Part shown: positions 53,833 to 62,610 of the stretch, piece by piece | Layout of the letters: the number at the start of each line of letters is the position of its first letter | Position numbering within the stretch: the stretch's first letter is position 1 | Assembly (NCBI GenBank): GCA_049115955.1 | Contig: JAGDZJ010000008.1 | Span: 62,001 to 126,000 of the forward strand | From: Salinispirillum sp049115955 | GTDB taxonomy: Bacteria > Pseudomonadota > Gammaproteobacteria > Pseudomonadales > Natronospirillaceae | Direction: 5' to 3' | Length of the DNA stretch: 64,000 bases | Translations under genes and position numbers: made by a program | The notes under the pieces: model-generated | Database searches by the model: none | The model's input: only the letters and a program-made list of their open reading frames with translations | What the model was told of the DNA's origin: nothing

Positions 53833-56409
53833 TCACGCTTTGCTTTTCCACTCGTAAAGCCATTCCAGTGCTTGGCGCGGTGTCATTTCATCAGGTGAGA
53901 TCGACTGCAAGGCCGTCAGCACCGGATGGTCAGGCTGGAAGAACAGATCGTGCTGTGTTGGCTCTGCCACCGATCTTCCTTTTTTTGGATTGACTGAGCT
54001 GTTTTCCAATTCACGTAGCTTCTGCAGAGCGTTTTGCAAAACGTCTCGCGGCACACCGGCCAACTTGGCTACCTGTATACCATAGCTCTGGCTGGCGGGG
54101 CCTTCCAGTACTTGATGCATAAATATGATGTGGTCGTCGTGTTCCGCTGCACTCAGGTGGAGGTTGCCGACGCCAGACAACTGGTCTGCCATGGACGTAA
54201 GTTCGAAATAGTGCGTGGCAAACAAGCACAAGGATTTGTTCTTTCCTGCAATGTGCTCGGCGGCCGACCACGCGATGGAAAGCCCGTCAAAGGTGGATGT
54301 GCCGCGTCCTACCTCGTCCATTAGCACAAGGCTGTGCGCGGTCGCGTTGTTCAGGATATTGGCGGTTTCCGTCATTTCCACCATAAAGGTAGAGCGTCCG
54401 CCCGCGATGTCATCACTGCTGCCCATGCGAGTGAAAATGCGATCAATGTCGCCGACGATGGCTTTGCTGGCCGGCACAAATGAACCTATGTGCGCGAGGA
54501 TAGCAATGAGCGCATTCTGGCGCATAAAAGTCGACTTACCCCCCATGTTCGGACCGGTCACAATCCACATGTGATGTTCACTGGTCAGGAGCAAATCATT
54601 GGGCACGAAGGGCTGGTCTGACAAGGCCTCAACGACCGGATGACGACCGGACTCAATGTGCAGCTCCGCTTGATCCGTCAGTGTTGGGCGCGCCCAATTC
54701 AATTGGTCTGCTTGCTGGCAGAAACAACAGAGTACATCGGCTTCGGCCAGGGTGCGGGCGGCCAGTTGCAGTGCATGGAGTTGGTCGAGTAACTGATCCA
54801 GGAGTTCATCGTACAGTTGTTTTTCACGCGCTAACGAGCGACTTTTGCTGCTCAGCACACGGTCTTCGTATTCTTTCAGTTCATCTATTATGTAGCGCTC
54901 GGCGTTTTTTAGCGTCTGCCGACGGATGTAGTGCGCCGGCACACCAGCCGACTGTGCCTTGCTGACTTCAATATAGAACCCGTGTACGCGGTTGTAGCCA
55001 ACTTTGAGTGTGGAGAGCCCGGTCTGTTCGCGCTCCCGCGTTTCCACGCGCGTTAGAAGGTCGCCAGCGCCTTGGCTGAGTTGCCGCAGCTCGTCCAGGG
55101 CTTGGTCGTAACCATCACGGATTACGCCGCCGTCGCGCAGTACGACTGGGGGATTGTCTTCGAGCGCGCTGATTAACGTGTCTGTTAACGGCTGAAAATC
55201 AACCAAATCGTTGTTCAAACGATGTGCCAGTGCGTTGTCTAAGTCGGCCAACAGCGCTTTGACCGCAGGAATCTGCAACAGGCTGTCGCGCAAGCGGGTT
55301 AGGTCGCGTGGGCGTGCCGAGCGTAATGCAACACGACCGAGAATACGCTCCAGGTCGCCAATGGGCGTTAGGGCATTAGCCAGTTCGTCGGCCCGCAGGG
55401 TTTCGCGCAGCGCGTCATTGAAGTCGAGGCGTTCATTCAAGACCGCCCGGTCTCGTAGCGGTCGGCTGAGCCAACGCCGCAGCAAGCGTTTACCCATCGC
55501 GGTGCGCGTATGGTTGAGCACCCAGTTAAGGGTGAAGTCGTCGCCGCCTTGCAGGTTGATGTCGAGTTCTAAATTTCTGCGCGATGCCGCATCCAGCAAT
55601 ACCGCGTCGTTTGGCAGGTCGGCGGAAATACTTTGTAGGTGACGCAAATCAGAGCGTTGAGTGGTACGAGCGTATTCCAATAAGGCGCCCGCACAGTTGA
55701 TCGCCGCAGTCATCTGATCAATGCCGAAGCCTTGCAGGTTCTTAACGCCAAAGTGTTCAAGCAGCAATGTGCGACAAGTCTGTGCTTCGAAATGCCATGG
55801 TGGCAGTTGGCGTAGGCCGGAGAAACCGTCTAATAGGTTTCCCCAATCTGCGTCTTCATCCACCAACAATTCTGCGGGCCGCAAGCGCTGCAGTTCGGCC
55901 AGCGCGGCCTGAACGGAATCGACCTCGATGACACCGAAGCGGCTGGTGCTGATGTCCAGATAGGCCAAGCCGACTTTGTTGCCACTGCCGGGTCGATGCC
56001 ACAGGGCTACCAGTTGGTTGTCTTGACCTTCAGCTAAAAAGGCCTCATCCGTCAGAGTACCGGGCGTGATGACGCGCATCACCGCGCGCTCAACCGGACC
56101 CTTGGTTGCACCGGGCTCGCTGGTTTGTTCGCAAATGGCGACGGTGCGGCCCAGCTTGACCAGCTTAGCGATGTAGCCTTCGGCAGCGTGGTAGGGTATG
56201 CCGGCCATTGGGATGGGCTTGCCGCCACTTTGACCGCGGGCAGTCAGGGTAATATCCAGCAGTTGAGAAGCTTGCCGAGCGTCATCGTGAAACAGCTCGT
56301 AGAAGTCCCCCATGCGATAGAACAACAAGTCTTTGGGGTGCTGAGCCTTGATGCCCAAATATTGTTGCATCATCGGCGTGTGTTCGTTGGCGGCCAAGGC
56401 GAATTCCAT
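53833..56409 (-). CDS. mutS: DNA mismatch repair protein MutS
   Basis: Recognises mismatches and recruits MutL; 858 residues, standard length. The mismatch-probing Phe-X-Glu is in GDFYELFHDDA (Phe36/Glu38 region). The ATPase has Walker A GPNMGGKSTFMRQ and Walker B LVLMDEVGRGTSTFDGLS. The C-terminus carries the usual tetramerisation tail. In relatives mutS is followed upstream (divergently) by pncC-recA; here a sugar transporter has been inserted between them. Confidence 0.97.
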   Translation of the reverse strand: MEFALAANEHTPMMQQYLGIKAQHPKDLLFYRMGDFYELFHDDARQASQLLDITLTARGQSGGKPIPMAGIPYHAAEGYIAKLVKLGRTVAICEQTSEPGATKGPVERAVMRVITPGTLTDEAFLAEGQDNQLVALWHRPGSGNKVGLAYLDISTSRFGVIEVDSVQAALAELQRLRPAELLVDEDADWGNLLDGFSGLRQLPPWHFEAQTCRTLLLEHFGVKNLQGFGIDQMTAAINCAGALLEYARTTQRSDLRHLQSISADLPNDAVLLDAASRRNLELDINLQGGDDFTLNWVLNHTRTAMGKRLLRRWLSRPLRDRAVLNERLDFNDALRETLRADELANALTPIGDLERILGRVALRSARPRDLTRLRDSLLQIPAVKALLADLDNALAHRLNNDLVDFQPLTDTLISALEDNPPVVLRDGGVIRDGYDQALDELRQLSQGAGDLLTRVETREREQTGLSTLKVGYNRVHGFYIEVSKAQSAGVPAHYIRRQTLKNAERYIIDELKEYEDRVLSSKSRSLAREKQLYDELLDQLLDQLHALQLAARTLAEADVLCCFCQQADQLNWARPTLTDQAELHIESGRHPVVEALSDQPFVPNDLLLTSEHHMWIVTGPNMGGKSTFMRQNALIAILAHIGSFVPASKAIVGDIDRIFTRMGSSDDIAGGRSTFMVEMTETANILNNATAHSLVLMDEVGRGTSTFDGLSIAWSAAEHIAGKNKSLCLFATHYFELTSMADQLSGVGNLHLSAAEHDDHIIFMHQVLEGPASQSYGIQVAKLAGVPRDVLQNALQKLRELENSSVNPKKGRSVAEPTQHDLFFQPDHPVLTALQSISPDEMTPRQALEWLYEWKSKA

Positions 56410-56416
56410 TTTTAAG

Positions 56417-56474
56417 TGTGCGTTGGTTAGGGGCGCTATGGTAACAGAGGGAAGCCATGATGAAAGTCCCCAGT
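56417..56474. repeat. Direct repeat copy 1: mutS-side duplicate of the pncC start region
   Basis: Bases 56440-56474 match 60248-60282 at 30 of 35 positions, covering the ribosome-binding site, ATGATGAAAGTCCC and the next codons. Weaker similarity extends upstream to TGTGCGT at 56417 (other copy at 60227). Confidence 0.85.
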
Positions 56475-56546
56475 AGTGACGACTTACTGCATTTTTTGGG
56501 CAGACGGCACGACAGGTTACGCCATCGGCCCCAATTCTGCTTTTAA
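56457..56546 (+). pseudogene. Remnant of the pncC 5' end
   Basis: Reads MMKVPSSDDLLHFLGRR before losing similarity and stopping at 56544. The real pncC begins MMKVPSDDDLQELAGRV. Similarity is in frame and ungapped for about 16 codons. It is a fragment left next to mutS, with no conserved catalytic part. Confidence 0.75.
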
Positions 56547-56783
56547 GTAGGTCTCTTCTGCCTACTCAGGGTGCATTAATGTTGCTATTGAAGGTTTTTA
56601 AGTTTGTGAATGGAAATAAATAGTGGTCAAAAAGCGTGCAAATAGAAATTTGTTGTCTATTTTTTGGTCTATCTGTTGACTTTGTGCGCATTAAGCTCTA
56701 TTTATATTTTGCGACATAAAAATAATAATGACACTGTTACTGCTTTCCAAACAAAAAACAATGCTAATAATCAGGAGAGAGCT

Positions 56784-57821
56784 ATGAAAAAATCCATGTT
56801 AACGACCGCTTTCGCGGTGGTTTCCCTTGCACCCGCATTTGTGTTGGCCCATGGCATCACTGTTGGAGTGTCCTGGTCCAATTTCCAAGAAGAACGTTGG
56901 CAGACCGATGAAGCTGCCATTCGAAGTGCGCTAGACAAACTAGGTGCAAACTACATCTCGGCCGATGCCCAGTCGTCATCGGCTAAGCAACTCACTGATG
57001 TCGAGAGTTTGATTGCGAATGGGGCTAATGCGCTGATCATTCTGGCTCAGGATTCCGATGCCATCGGGCCGGCTGTGCAGGCTGCCGTTAACGAAGGTAT
57101 TCCGGTAGTGGGATATGACCGCCTCATTGAAAATCCGGATGCCTTCTATTTGACGTTCGACAACAAAGAGGTGGGTCGCATGCAAGCCCGAGCGGTGCTT
57201 GAGCAACAGCCGACCGGTAACTATGTGTTCATCAAAGGATCACCAGCGGATCCGAATGCCGATTTTCTGCACTCTGGTCAGTTGGAGGTGTTACAGGCTG
57301 CTCTGGATTCTGGAGATATTGTGAATGTGGGCGAGGCGTACACTGACAGCTGGTTACCCGCCAATGCTCAGCGCAATATGGAACAGTTTCTCACGGCTAA
57401 TAACAATAATGTGGACGCTGTTGTAGCCTCTAATGACGGCACGGCCGGCGGTGTCGTGGCGGCGTTGTCCAGCCAGGGTATGGACGGTGACGTACCGGTG
57501 TCCGGTCAAGACGGCGATCACGCTGCACTGAATCGGGTGGCTCAAGGAACGCAGACGGTGTCTGTCTGGAAAGATGCGCGGGACTTGGGTCAAGCTGCGG
57601 CCAATATTGCGTTTCTCATGGCCAACGGTACACCCATTGATCGAATTCCGGGGGCAACCGTCTGGATGGACGGACCACGGGGAGTGGCCATGAACGCGAT
57701 GTTTCTAAATCCGTTGCCCATTACTCAGGATAATCTGGATGTCGTAATCGATGCGGGCTGGGTGGATCGTGACACCGTTTGCCAGGGTGTAACTGATAGC
57801 GCAGTTGCAGTCTGCAACTGA
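56784..57821 (+). CDS. xylF: Xylose-type sugar ABC transporter, periplasmic binding protein
   Basis: Type 1 periplasmic binding protein of 345 residues. The signal peptide MKKSMLTTAFAVVSLAPAFV is cleaved near ...VLAHG. Sugar-binding family motifs: GVSWSNFQEERWQTDE, GYDRLIEN, NDGTAGGVVAAL and SGQDGD. It resembles XylF (D-xylose) most, but related fructose/ribose proteins cannot be excluded. AGGAGAG precedes the ATG at 56784. It is the first gene of an xylFHG-type operon inserted between mutS and pncC. Confidence 0.88.
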   Translation: MKKSMLTTAFAVVSLAPAFVLAHGITVGVSWSNFQEERWQTDEAAIRSALDKLGANYISADAQSSSAKQLTDVESLIANGANALIILAQDSDAIGPAVQAAVNEGIPVVGYDRLIENPDAFYLTFDNKEVGRMQARAVLEQQPTGNYVFIKGSPADPNADFLHSGQLEVLQAALDSGDIVNVGEAYTDSWLPANAQRNMEQFLTANNNNVDAVVASNDGTAGGVVAALSSQGMDGDVPVSGQDGDHAALNRVAQGTQTVSVWKDARDLGQAAANIAFLMANGTPIDRIPGATVWMDGPRGVAMNAMFLNPLPITQDNLDVVIDAGWVDRDTVCQGVTDSAVAVCN

Positions 57822-57891
57822 CACGTTAGGTAGAGCCGGTGGGCGCCTCGTCGCACCGGCTCTGGAGCACTAGGCAACGGAGTTTTAGGAT

Positions 57892-59172
57892 ATGGTTAAG
57901 TTGTTCATCCGTCCGTTCAAGCGATTGCTTGAAGCCACGGAAGCTGACGCACGTATTCTGGGTATGCTAGCCGTGATCGGCTTGATCTGGCTGGGGTTTG
58001 ACTTGGCCACCAATGGCGCGTTTTTGACCCCACGCAACCTGTGGAATTTGAGCGTCCAGACGTCCTCTGTGGCGGTTATGGCTACCGGCATGGTATTGGT
58101 TATTGTGACGCGGAATATCGATCTTTCTGTGGGGTCGGTTCTGGGTGTCACGGGTATGATTATCGGTGTGACCCAAGCGGAGCTTCTACCGCAATTTTTG
58201 GGTTACGATCACCCTATGACGTGGATCATCGCGCTGGCTGTGGGGATTCTGGTCGGGGCTATTATCGGGGCAATTCAAGGGTTTGTTATTGCTTATATGG
58301 CGGTCCCCGCTTTCATCGTGACACTGGGTGGACTGCTGGCTTGGCGCGGTGCAGCTTGGTGGGTTACCTCTGGGCGCACTGTGGCCCCCATGGATACCCA
58401 GTTTCGGATTTTGGGTGGTGGTCCTGAGGGGGCCATCGGAGAGTTGGCCACGTGGGGTCTGGCCGGAGTGGTTTGCGTCCTTATTTTATGGGGCTTGATC
58501 AGAGGCCGACAATTGCGGCAAAAGCATGACTTTCCGCTGCGTCCTTTGTGGGCTGAAACCTTGATAGCCGTATTCTACTGCGGCGGTATTCTAGGGGCAG
58601 CCGTTGTGGCTAATTCTTACCATTGGCCGGTGCGCGTTGCGGAGCGTTACGCCAATGCTCAGGGTATTCCGGTGCCGGAGGGTGGGCTGATGATTGCGCA
58701 CGGCTTTGCCATCCCTGTATTGATTGCCATTGGTGCGGGTATAGTGATGACTTTTATCGCTACCCGCACTCGTTTTGGACGATATGTATTTGCCATTGGC
58801 GGCAATGCGGAGGCGGCCAGTCTGGCGGGGGTGAATACACGTCGTGTGATCTTACAGGTGTTCATCCTGATGGGCATACTGGCTGCTATCGCTGCGGCGA
58901 TATCCACCGCGCGCCTCAATGCTGCTACCAACGCTCAGGGTACATTGGACGAGCTCTACGTCATCGCCGCAGCGGTTATCGGCGGTACCTCACTGGTCGG
59001 TGGCGTGGGCAAGATCATAGGCGCCATGCTGGGTGCGGTGGTCATGCAATCGTTACAGTCTGGCATGGTGTTGGTGGGGCTAGATACACCGCTGCAGAAT
59101 ATGGTGGTGGGTGTCGTGCTGGTTTTAGCTGTATGGGTCGATTCACTGTATCGCAGGAGGGTGTCGGGATGA
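57892..59172 (+). CDS. xylH: Xylose-type sugar ABC transporter permease
   Basis: Inner membrane permease of the ribose/xylose family, 426 residues with about 10-12 hydrophobic segments and the motif TRNIDLSVGSVLGVTG (about 78-93). The long periplasmic/cytoplasmic insert around 180-250 is typical of XylH. Its stop overlaps the ATPase start (ATGA). An alternative reading frame opposite and shifted within this gene (58623 onward) is not coding. Confidence 0.92.
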   Translation: MVKLFIRPFKRLLEATEADARILGMLAVIGLIWLGFDLATNGAFLTPRNLWNLSVQTSSVAVMATGMVLVIVTRNIDLSVGSVLGVTGMIIGVTQAELLPQFLGYDHPMTWIIALAVGILVGAIIGAIQGFVIAYMAVPAFIVTLGGLLAWRGAAWWVTSGRTVAPMDTQFRILGGGPEGAIGELATWGLAGVVCVLILWGLIRGRQLRQKHDFPLRPLWAETLIAVFYCGGILGAAVVANSYHWPVRVAERYANAQGIPVPEGGLMIAHGFAIPVLIAIGAGIVMTFIATRTRFGRYVFAIGGNAEAASLAGVNTRRVILQVFILMGILAAIAAAISTARLNAATNAQGTLDELYVIAAAVIGGTSLVGGVGKIIGAMLGAVVMQSLQSGMVLVGLDTPLQNMVVGVVLVLAVWVDSLYRRRVSG

Positions 59173-59987
59173 CCAGAGAACGACAGGAAACACCCCTAGT
59201 AGAAATGAACAATATCTCCATAGCCTTTGGTGGGGTAAAAGCTGTAGACGACGTGTCTATCAATCTGTATCCAGGCGAAGTGGTAGGGCTGCTGGGGCAC
59301 AATGGAGCAGGCAAGTCTACGCTGATCAAGATTCTGTCCGGAGCTTATCAGATGGACAGTGGTGAGATTCTCATCCAGGGTAAACCGGTTGATATCAACA
59401 ACCCTAAAGATGCCAAAGATTTGGGTATAGAAACCATCTATCAGACGCTGGCTTTGGCGGATAACATCGATGCTGCAGGTAATTTATTTCTAGGGCGGGA
59501 AATGGTCTCTCGCTGGGGAACCTTGGATGATTCTGCAATGGAGTCGGCCTGTCGCAGCGTGATGAAACGATTGAATCCGAACTTTCAGCGTTTTAAGGAT
59601 CCGGTGAAATCCTTGTCCGGAGGGCAGAGACAGTCGGTGGCTATCGCCAAGGCCTTGTATTTCAACGCTAGGATTCTGGTGATGGATGAACCCACCGCGG
59701 CCTTAGGGCCCCAAGAGACGGCGCAGGTGTCGGAGTTGATCAAGCATCTCAAGTCGGAGGGGATTGGTATTTTTCTGATTTCTCACGATATCCACGATGT
59801 CTTTGACCTATCAGATCGCGTGAGTGTGATGAAGAACGGAAAATTGGTGGGCTCTGCGTCGGTAGATCAGGTGAGTAAGGATGATGTACTGGGCATGATC
59901 ATTCTCGGCAAGTGCCCCAAAGAGGCTCAGCCGGGTCCGGGTGCCATCTCGGAACAGGAGTTGGTGCGAATGGATGCGCTCCCCTAA
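59169..59987 (+). CDS. xylG: Sugar ABC transporter ATP-binding protein, single domain
   Basis: 272-residue ATPase: Walker A GHNGAGKS (43-50), signature LSGGQRQ (149-155), Walker B VMDEPT (171-176), H-loop SHDIHD (His206). The E. coli XylG is a tandem of two ATPase domains of about 510 residues; this is a single domain, so it must act as a homodimer, as in FrcA-type systems. The ATG overlaps the permease stop. Xylose specificity is by analogy. Confidence 0.9.
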   Translation: MTRERQETPLVEMNNISIAFGGVKAVDDVSINLYPGEVVGLLGHNGAGKSTLIKILSGAYQMDSGEILIQGKPVDINNPKDAKDLGIETIYQTLALADNIDAAGNLFLGREMVSRWGTLDDSAMESACRSVMKRLNPNFQRFKDPVKSLSGGQRQSVAIAKALYFNARILVMDEPTAALGPQETAQVSELIKHLKSEGIGIFLISHDIHDVFDLSDRVSVMKNGKLVGSASVDQVSKDDVLGMIILGKCPKEAQPGPGAISEQELVRMDALP

Positions 59988-60226
59988 AAACGCGCTCAAT
60001 ACTTGATCATAGGGATGTGATCTGGTTGCATGAGAAAACAGCGCAAAGCGATGTTTTTGATATCCCTCCTAGCCTCTCAAAAAACTGGCGATACGTCATA
60101 CGGCAACCCACATTAATTCAATTTGTTGAAGATTCCCTTTTACGGACCGGCGGATGCATGCCAAATCTGCTGGCTGACCTTCAGTGCCTGCGGTATTGTC
60201 AATGGGGTGTATGCACTGGATAAAAA
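59988..60226. other. Region between the sugar transporter and pncC copy 2
   Basis: 239 bp with no gene supported. A plus-strand frame gives FDIPPSLSKNWRYVIRQP followed by QFVEDSLLRTGG, which looks protein-like but has no start or family I recognise; it may be the eroded end of a gene brought in with the operon. No terminator was found after xylG. Confidence 0.4.
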
Positions 60227-60282
60227 TGTGCGTCGTAAGGACGCTGGGGTAATAGAGGAAAGAAATGATGAAAGTCCCGAGT
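60227..60282. repeat. Direct repeat copy 2: original pncC start region
   Basis: Counterpart of 56417-56474; 30 of 35 identical over 60248-60282. This copy carries the intact pncC ribosome-binding site (AGAGGAAAG) and start. Confidence 0.85.
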
Positions 60283-60768
60283 GACGATGACTTACAGGAA
60301 TTGGCTGGGCGGGTTGCGGAAGCACTGTTGCGCGTGCGCGGTCGAATGGCCACCGCCGAGTCCTGTACCGGTGGTTGGATCGCCAAGGTCTGTACCGATG
60401 TGGCGGGCTGTTCGGATTGGTTTAATGGCAGTTTGGTGACTTACAATAACACCGCCAAGGAGCAACTGGCTGGTGTAAGCGCGGAGCTACTGAAGCTGCA
60501 TGGCGCGGTCAGTGAACCAGTGGTGCTCGCCATGGCTGAAGGCGCTTCACGCGCACTGGACGCACAGTGGGCTGTTGCAGTGAGCGGCATTGCTGGGCCA
60601 ACAGGAGGCACGGTGAGCAAGCCCGTCGGCACTGTATGGGTAGCCTGGGGCTGTGCCGGCGACATGCAGGCCGAGCGCCATATCTTCATCGGTGACCGAG
60701 ATACTGTGCGACGGCATTCGGTCGGCGTTGCTTTAGAGGGCTTGTTGCAACGCCTGCAGAAAGATTGA
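60265..60768 (+). CDS. pncC: Nicotinamide-nucleotide amidohydrolase PncC
   Basis: Deamidates nicotinamide mononucleotide to nicotinate mononucleotide, salvaging the by-product of DNA ligase. The 167-residue product has the family motifs TAESCTGGWIAK (about 30-41), GSLVTYNNTAKEQLAGV, AVAVSGIAGPTGGT and KPVGTVWVAW. AGAGGA lies six bases before the first of two ATGs (60265). It precedes recA, as in Pseudomonas. A diverged duplicate of its start lies at 56457. Confidence 0.94.
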   Translation: MMKVPSDDDLQELAGRVAEALLRVRGRMATAESCTGGWIAKVCTDVAGCSDWFNGSLVTYNNTAKEQLAGVSAELLKLHGAVSEPVVLAMAEGASRALDAQWAVAVSGIAGPTGGTVSKPVGTVWVAWGCAGDMQAERHIFIGDRDTVRRHSVGVALEGLLQRLQKD

Positions 60769-60818
60769 CGAAATTTGATGTGTTGCAGGGTTTGCATTCC
60801 CAGTTGGTTGTGGCAATA

Positions 60819-60838
60819 TACTGATTATATATACAGTA
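60819..60838 (+). promoter_or_regulatory. LexA (SOS) box upstream of recA
   Basis: TACTGATTATATATACAGTA matches the gammaproteobacterial LexA consensus CTG-N10-CAG, differing from the ideal alternating TA core at two positions. It lies 74 bp before the recA ATG and over the likely -10 region, so LexA would block initiation. Confidence 0.9.
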
Positions 60839-60911
60839 CTTGTTGAGTGGCGTAGCAGATTGAATGCGGGCTCGGCAGGTCAATACCGATCGAATACAGG
60901 AAGCAAGTGAG

Positions 60912-62039
60912 ATGACTGAGAATCGTAGCAAAGCGCTTGAAGCGGCATTGGGGCAGATTGAACGGCAGTTTGGCAAAGGCTCTGTGATGCGCCTTGGTGA
61001 CGCTGGGCGAGTTAAGATTCCTGCCATTTCTACCGGTTCTTTGGGGCTGGACATCGCCCTGGGCATTGGCGGTTTGCCGAAAGGCCGAGTGGTCGAAATT
61101 TATGGCCCTGAGTCGTCGGGTAAAACCACGCTGACCTTGCAGGTCATTGCCGAAGCACAGAAAAGCGGTGGTACTTGTGCCTTTATCGATGCGGAGCACG
61201 CGTTAGACCCCATTTACGCCGCCAAGTTGGGTGTGAATGTAGATGACCTGCTGGTTTCACAGCCGGATACGGGTGAGCAGGCGCTGGAGATTGCCGATAT
61301 GCTGGTACGCTCAAATGCGGTCGACGTGGTCATTATTGACTCCGTAGCTGCTTTGACGCCCAAGGCAGAGATCGAAGGCGACATGGGTGATACCCATGTT
61401 GGCTTGCAAGCACGTTTGATGTCACAGGCCCTGCGAAAAATCACTGGTAACATCAAAAATGCCAATTGCTTGGTGGTGTTTATCAACCAGATCCGTATGA
61501 AGATTGGTGTGATGTTTGGCTCGCCAGAAACCACCACCGGTGGTAACGCACTGAAGTTCTACTCTTCTGTACGCTTGGATATTCGCCGCATTGGTACGGT
61601 GAAAGAAGGCGAGGAAGTCATCGGCAGCGAGACGCGGGTTAAAGTGGTCAAGAACAAAGTGGCCCCGCCATTTAAACAGGCTGAGTTCCAGATTATCTAC
61701 AATAAGGGTATTTATCGCTTAGGCGAGGTTATCGACTTGGGCGTGAAGATTGGCTTGGTTGACAAAGCCGGTGCTTGGTACAGCTATAAGGGCGATAAAA
61801 TTGGCCAAGGTAAAGCGAATGCAGCCAAATTCCTTGAAGAGAACCCCGCGATGGCCGAAGAAATTGAAGGCTTGATTCGTAAGCACTTCATGGCTGATCC
61901 AGATGAAGTCGCGGCTGAAGCGGCTGAGACAGCCAAGCCAGTGAGTAAGGCTGCGGCGGCGAAAGCAGCGAAGGCTGCACAAGAGGATAAAGCGGCGCAG
62001 GAAGACAAAGCGTCTGCCGACGTGGAAGACTTCGAATAA
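60912..62039 (+). CDS. recA: Recombinase RecA
   Basis: Strand-exchange recombinase and coprotease for LexA, 375 residues (E. coli 353). Walker A GPESSGKTTLTL (about 67-78), Walker B region VDVVIIDSVAALTPKAEIEG, loop L2 region VFINQIRMKIGVMFG. The longer length comes from an Ala/Lys/Asp-rich C-terminal tail (about 340-375) containing a tandem AQEDKA. The ATG at 60912 matches the conserved MTENRSKALEAALGQIERQFG start (described, not quoted beyond 20 elsewhere). It is controlled by the SOS box at 60819. Only three bases separate it from recX. Confidence 0.98.
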   Translation: MTENRSKALEAALGQIERQFGKGSVMRLGDAGRVKIPAISTGSLGLDIALGIGGLPKGRVVEIYGPESSGKTTLTLQVIAEAQKSGGTCAFIDAEHALDPIYAAKLGVNVDDLLVSQPDTGEQALEIADMLVRSNAVDVVIIDSVAALTPKAEIEGDMGDTHVGLQARLMSQALRKITGNIKNANCLVVFINQIRMKIGVMFGSPETTTGGNALKFYSSVRLDIRRIGTVKEGEEVIGSETRVKVVKNKVAPPFKQAEFQIIYNKGIYRLGEVIDLGVKIGLVDKAGAWYSYKGDKIGQGKANAAKFLEENPAMAEEIEGLIRKHFMADPDEVAAEAAETAKPVSKAAAAKAAKAAQEDKAAQEDKASADVEDFE

Positions 62040-62042
62040 GCT

Positions 62043-62474
62043 ATGAAACGTACCCCTCGTAATGTCGCGCTGGATGCGCTGGCACGTCGTGAGCACAGCG
62101 TTCGAGAACTGATGGAGCGCTTGCATAAGGCGTTCCCAGAGCAAGATGCCGATGCTTTCGTGCCAGTGATTGAGCGACTACAAGAGGATGGGTTGCAGAG
62201 CGATGAGCGCTTTGCCGAAGCGTATGTACGGATGCGAGTCGGCAAAGGCCATGGCAGCGTAAAAATTGCCCACGAGCTTTTACAGCGTGGCATCAGTGAA
62301 GGGCTCGCCGCGCGCAGCATGGCTGATTGTAATTGGTTTGAATTAGGCGCCGCCGCGTTGCAGAAAAAATTTGGCCATGGTGAGCCTGTAGACATTGATG
62401 AAAAGGCCCGTATGGCTCGATTTTTACAGCAACGTGGTTTTTCCTACGGGCTTATAGATGAGCTCCTTTCTTGA
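62043..62474 (+). CDS. recX: RecA regulator RecX
   Basis: Binds RecA filaments and limits their extension. The 143-residue product has three tandem three-helix repeats, with family stretches LARREHSVRELMERL, QSDERFAEAYVRMRVGKGHGS and FLQQRGFSYGLIDELL. It starts three bases after the recA stop with no terminator between, so it should be induced with recA in the SOS response. Confidence 0.93.
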   Translation: MKRTPRNVALDALARREHSVRELMERLHKAFPEQDADAFVPVIERLQEDGLQSDERFAEAYVRMRVGKGHGSVKIAHELLQRGISEGLAARSMADCNWFELGAAALQKKFGHGEPVDIDEKARMARFLQQRGFSYGLIDELLS

Positions 62475-62610
62475 TTGACGGCGTCTATGTGGTGCAACGA
62501 ACGCCGCAAAGTTGCACCCAGTAGTTCCAGATACTCCCGCTAGCCCCTTCTATCAAAGCCAGACCCATTGTACTATTGCGCACAATTTTATTGCATTACG
62601 GTGTCTGTTG

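Larger units (their letters stand above)
56410..56783. other. mutS-xylF intergenic region with insertion scar
   Basis: 374 bp. Contains the first copy of the duplicated mutS-pncC junction (56417-56474), a pncC remnant, and then AT-rich sequence (56561-56783). A weak promoter candidate for xylF has TTGACT (56676-56681) and TATTTA (56699-56704), 17 bp apart. Nothing else recognised. Confidence 0.5.

Noticed and set aside
58623..59168. Long open frame in phase with the sugar ATPase, extending it 182 codons upstream
   Set aside because: It overlaps xylH fully in another frame, is composed of Cys/Gly/Arg-rich nonsense, and the ATPase motifs begin right after the ATG at 59169 that overlaps the permease stop.
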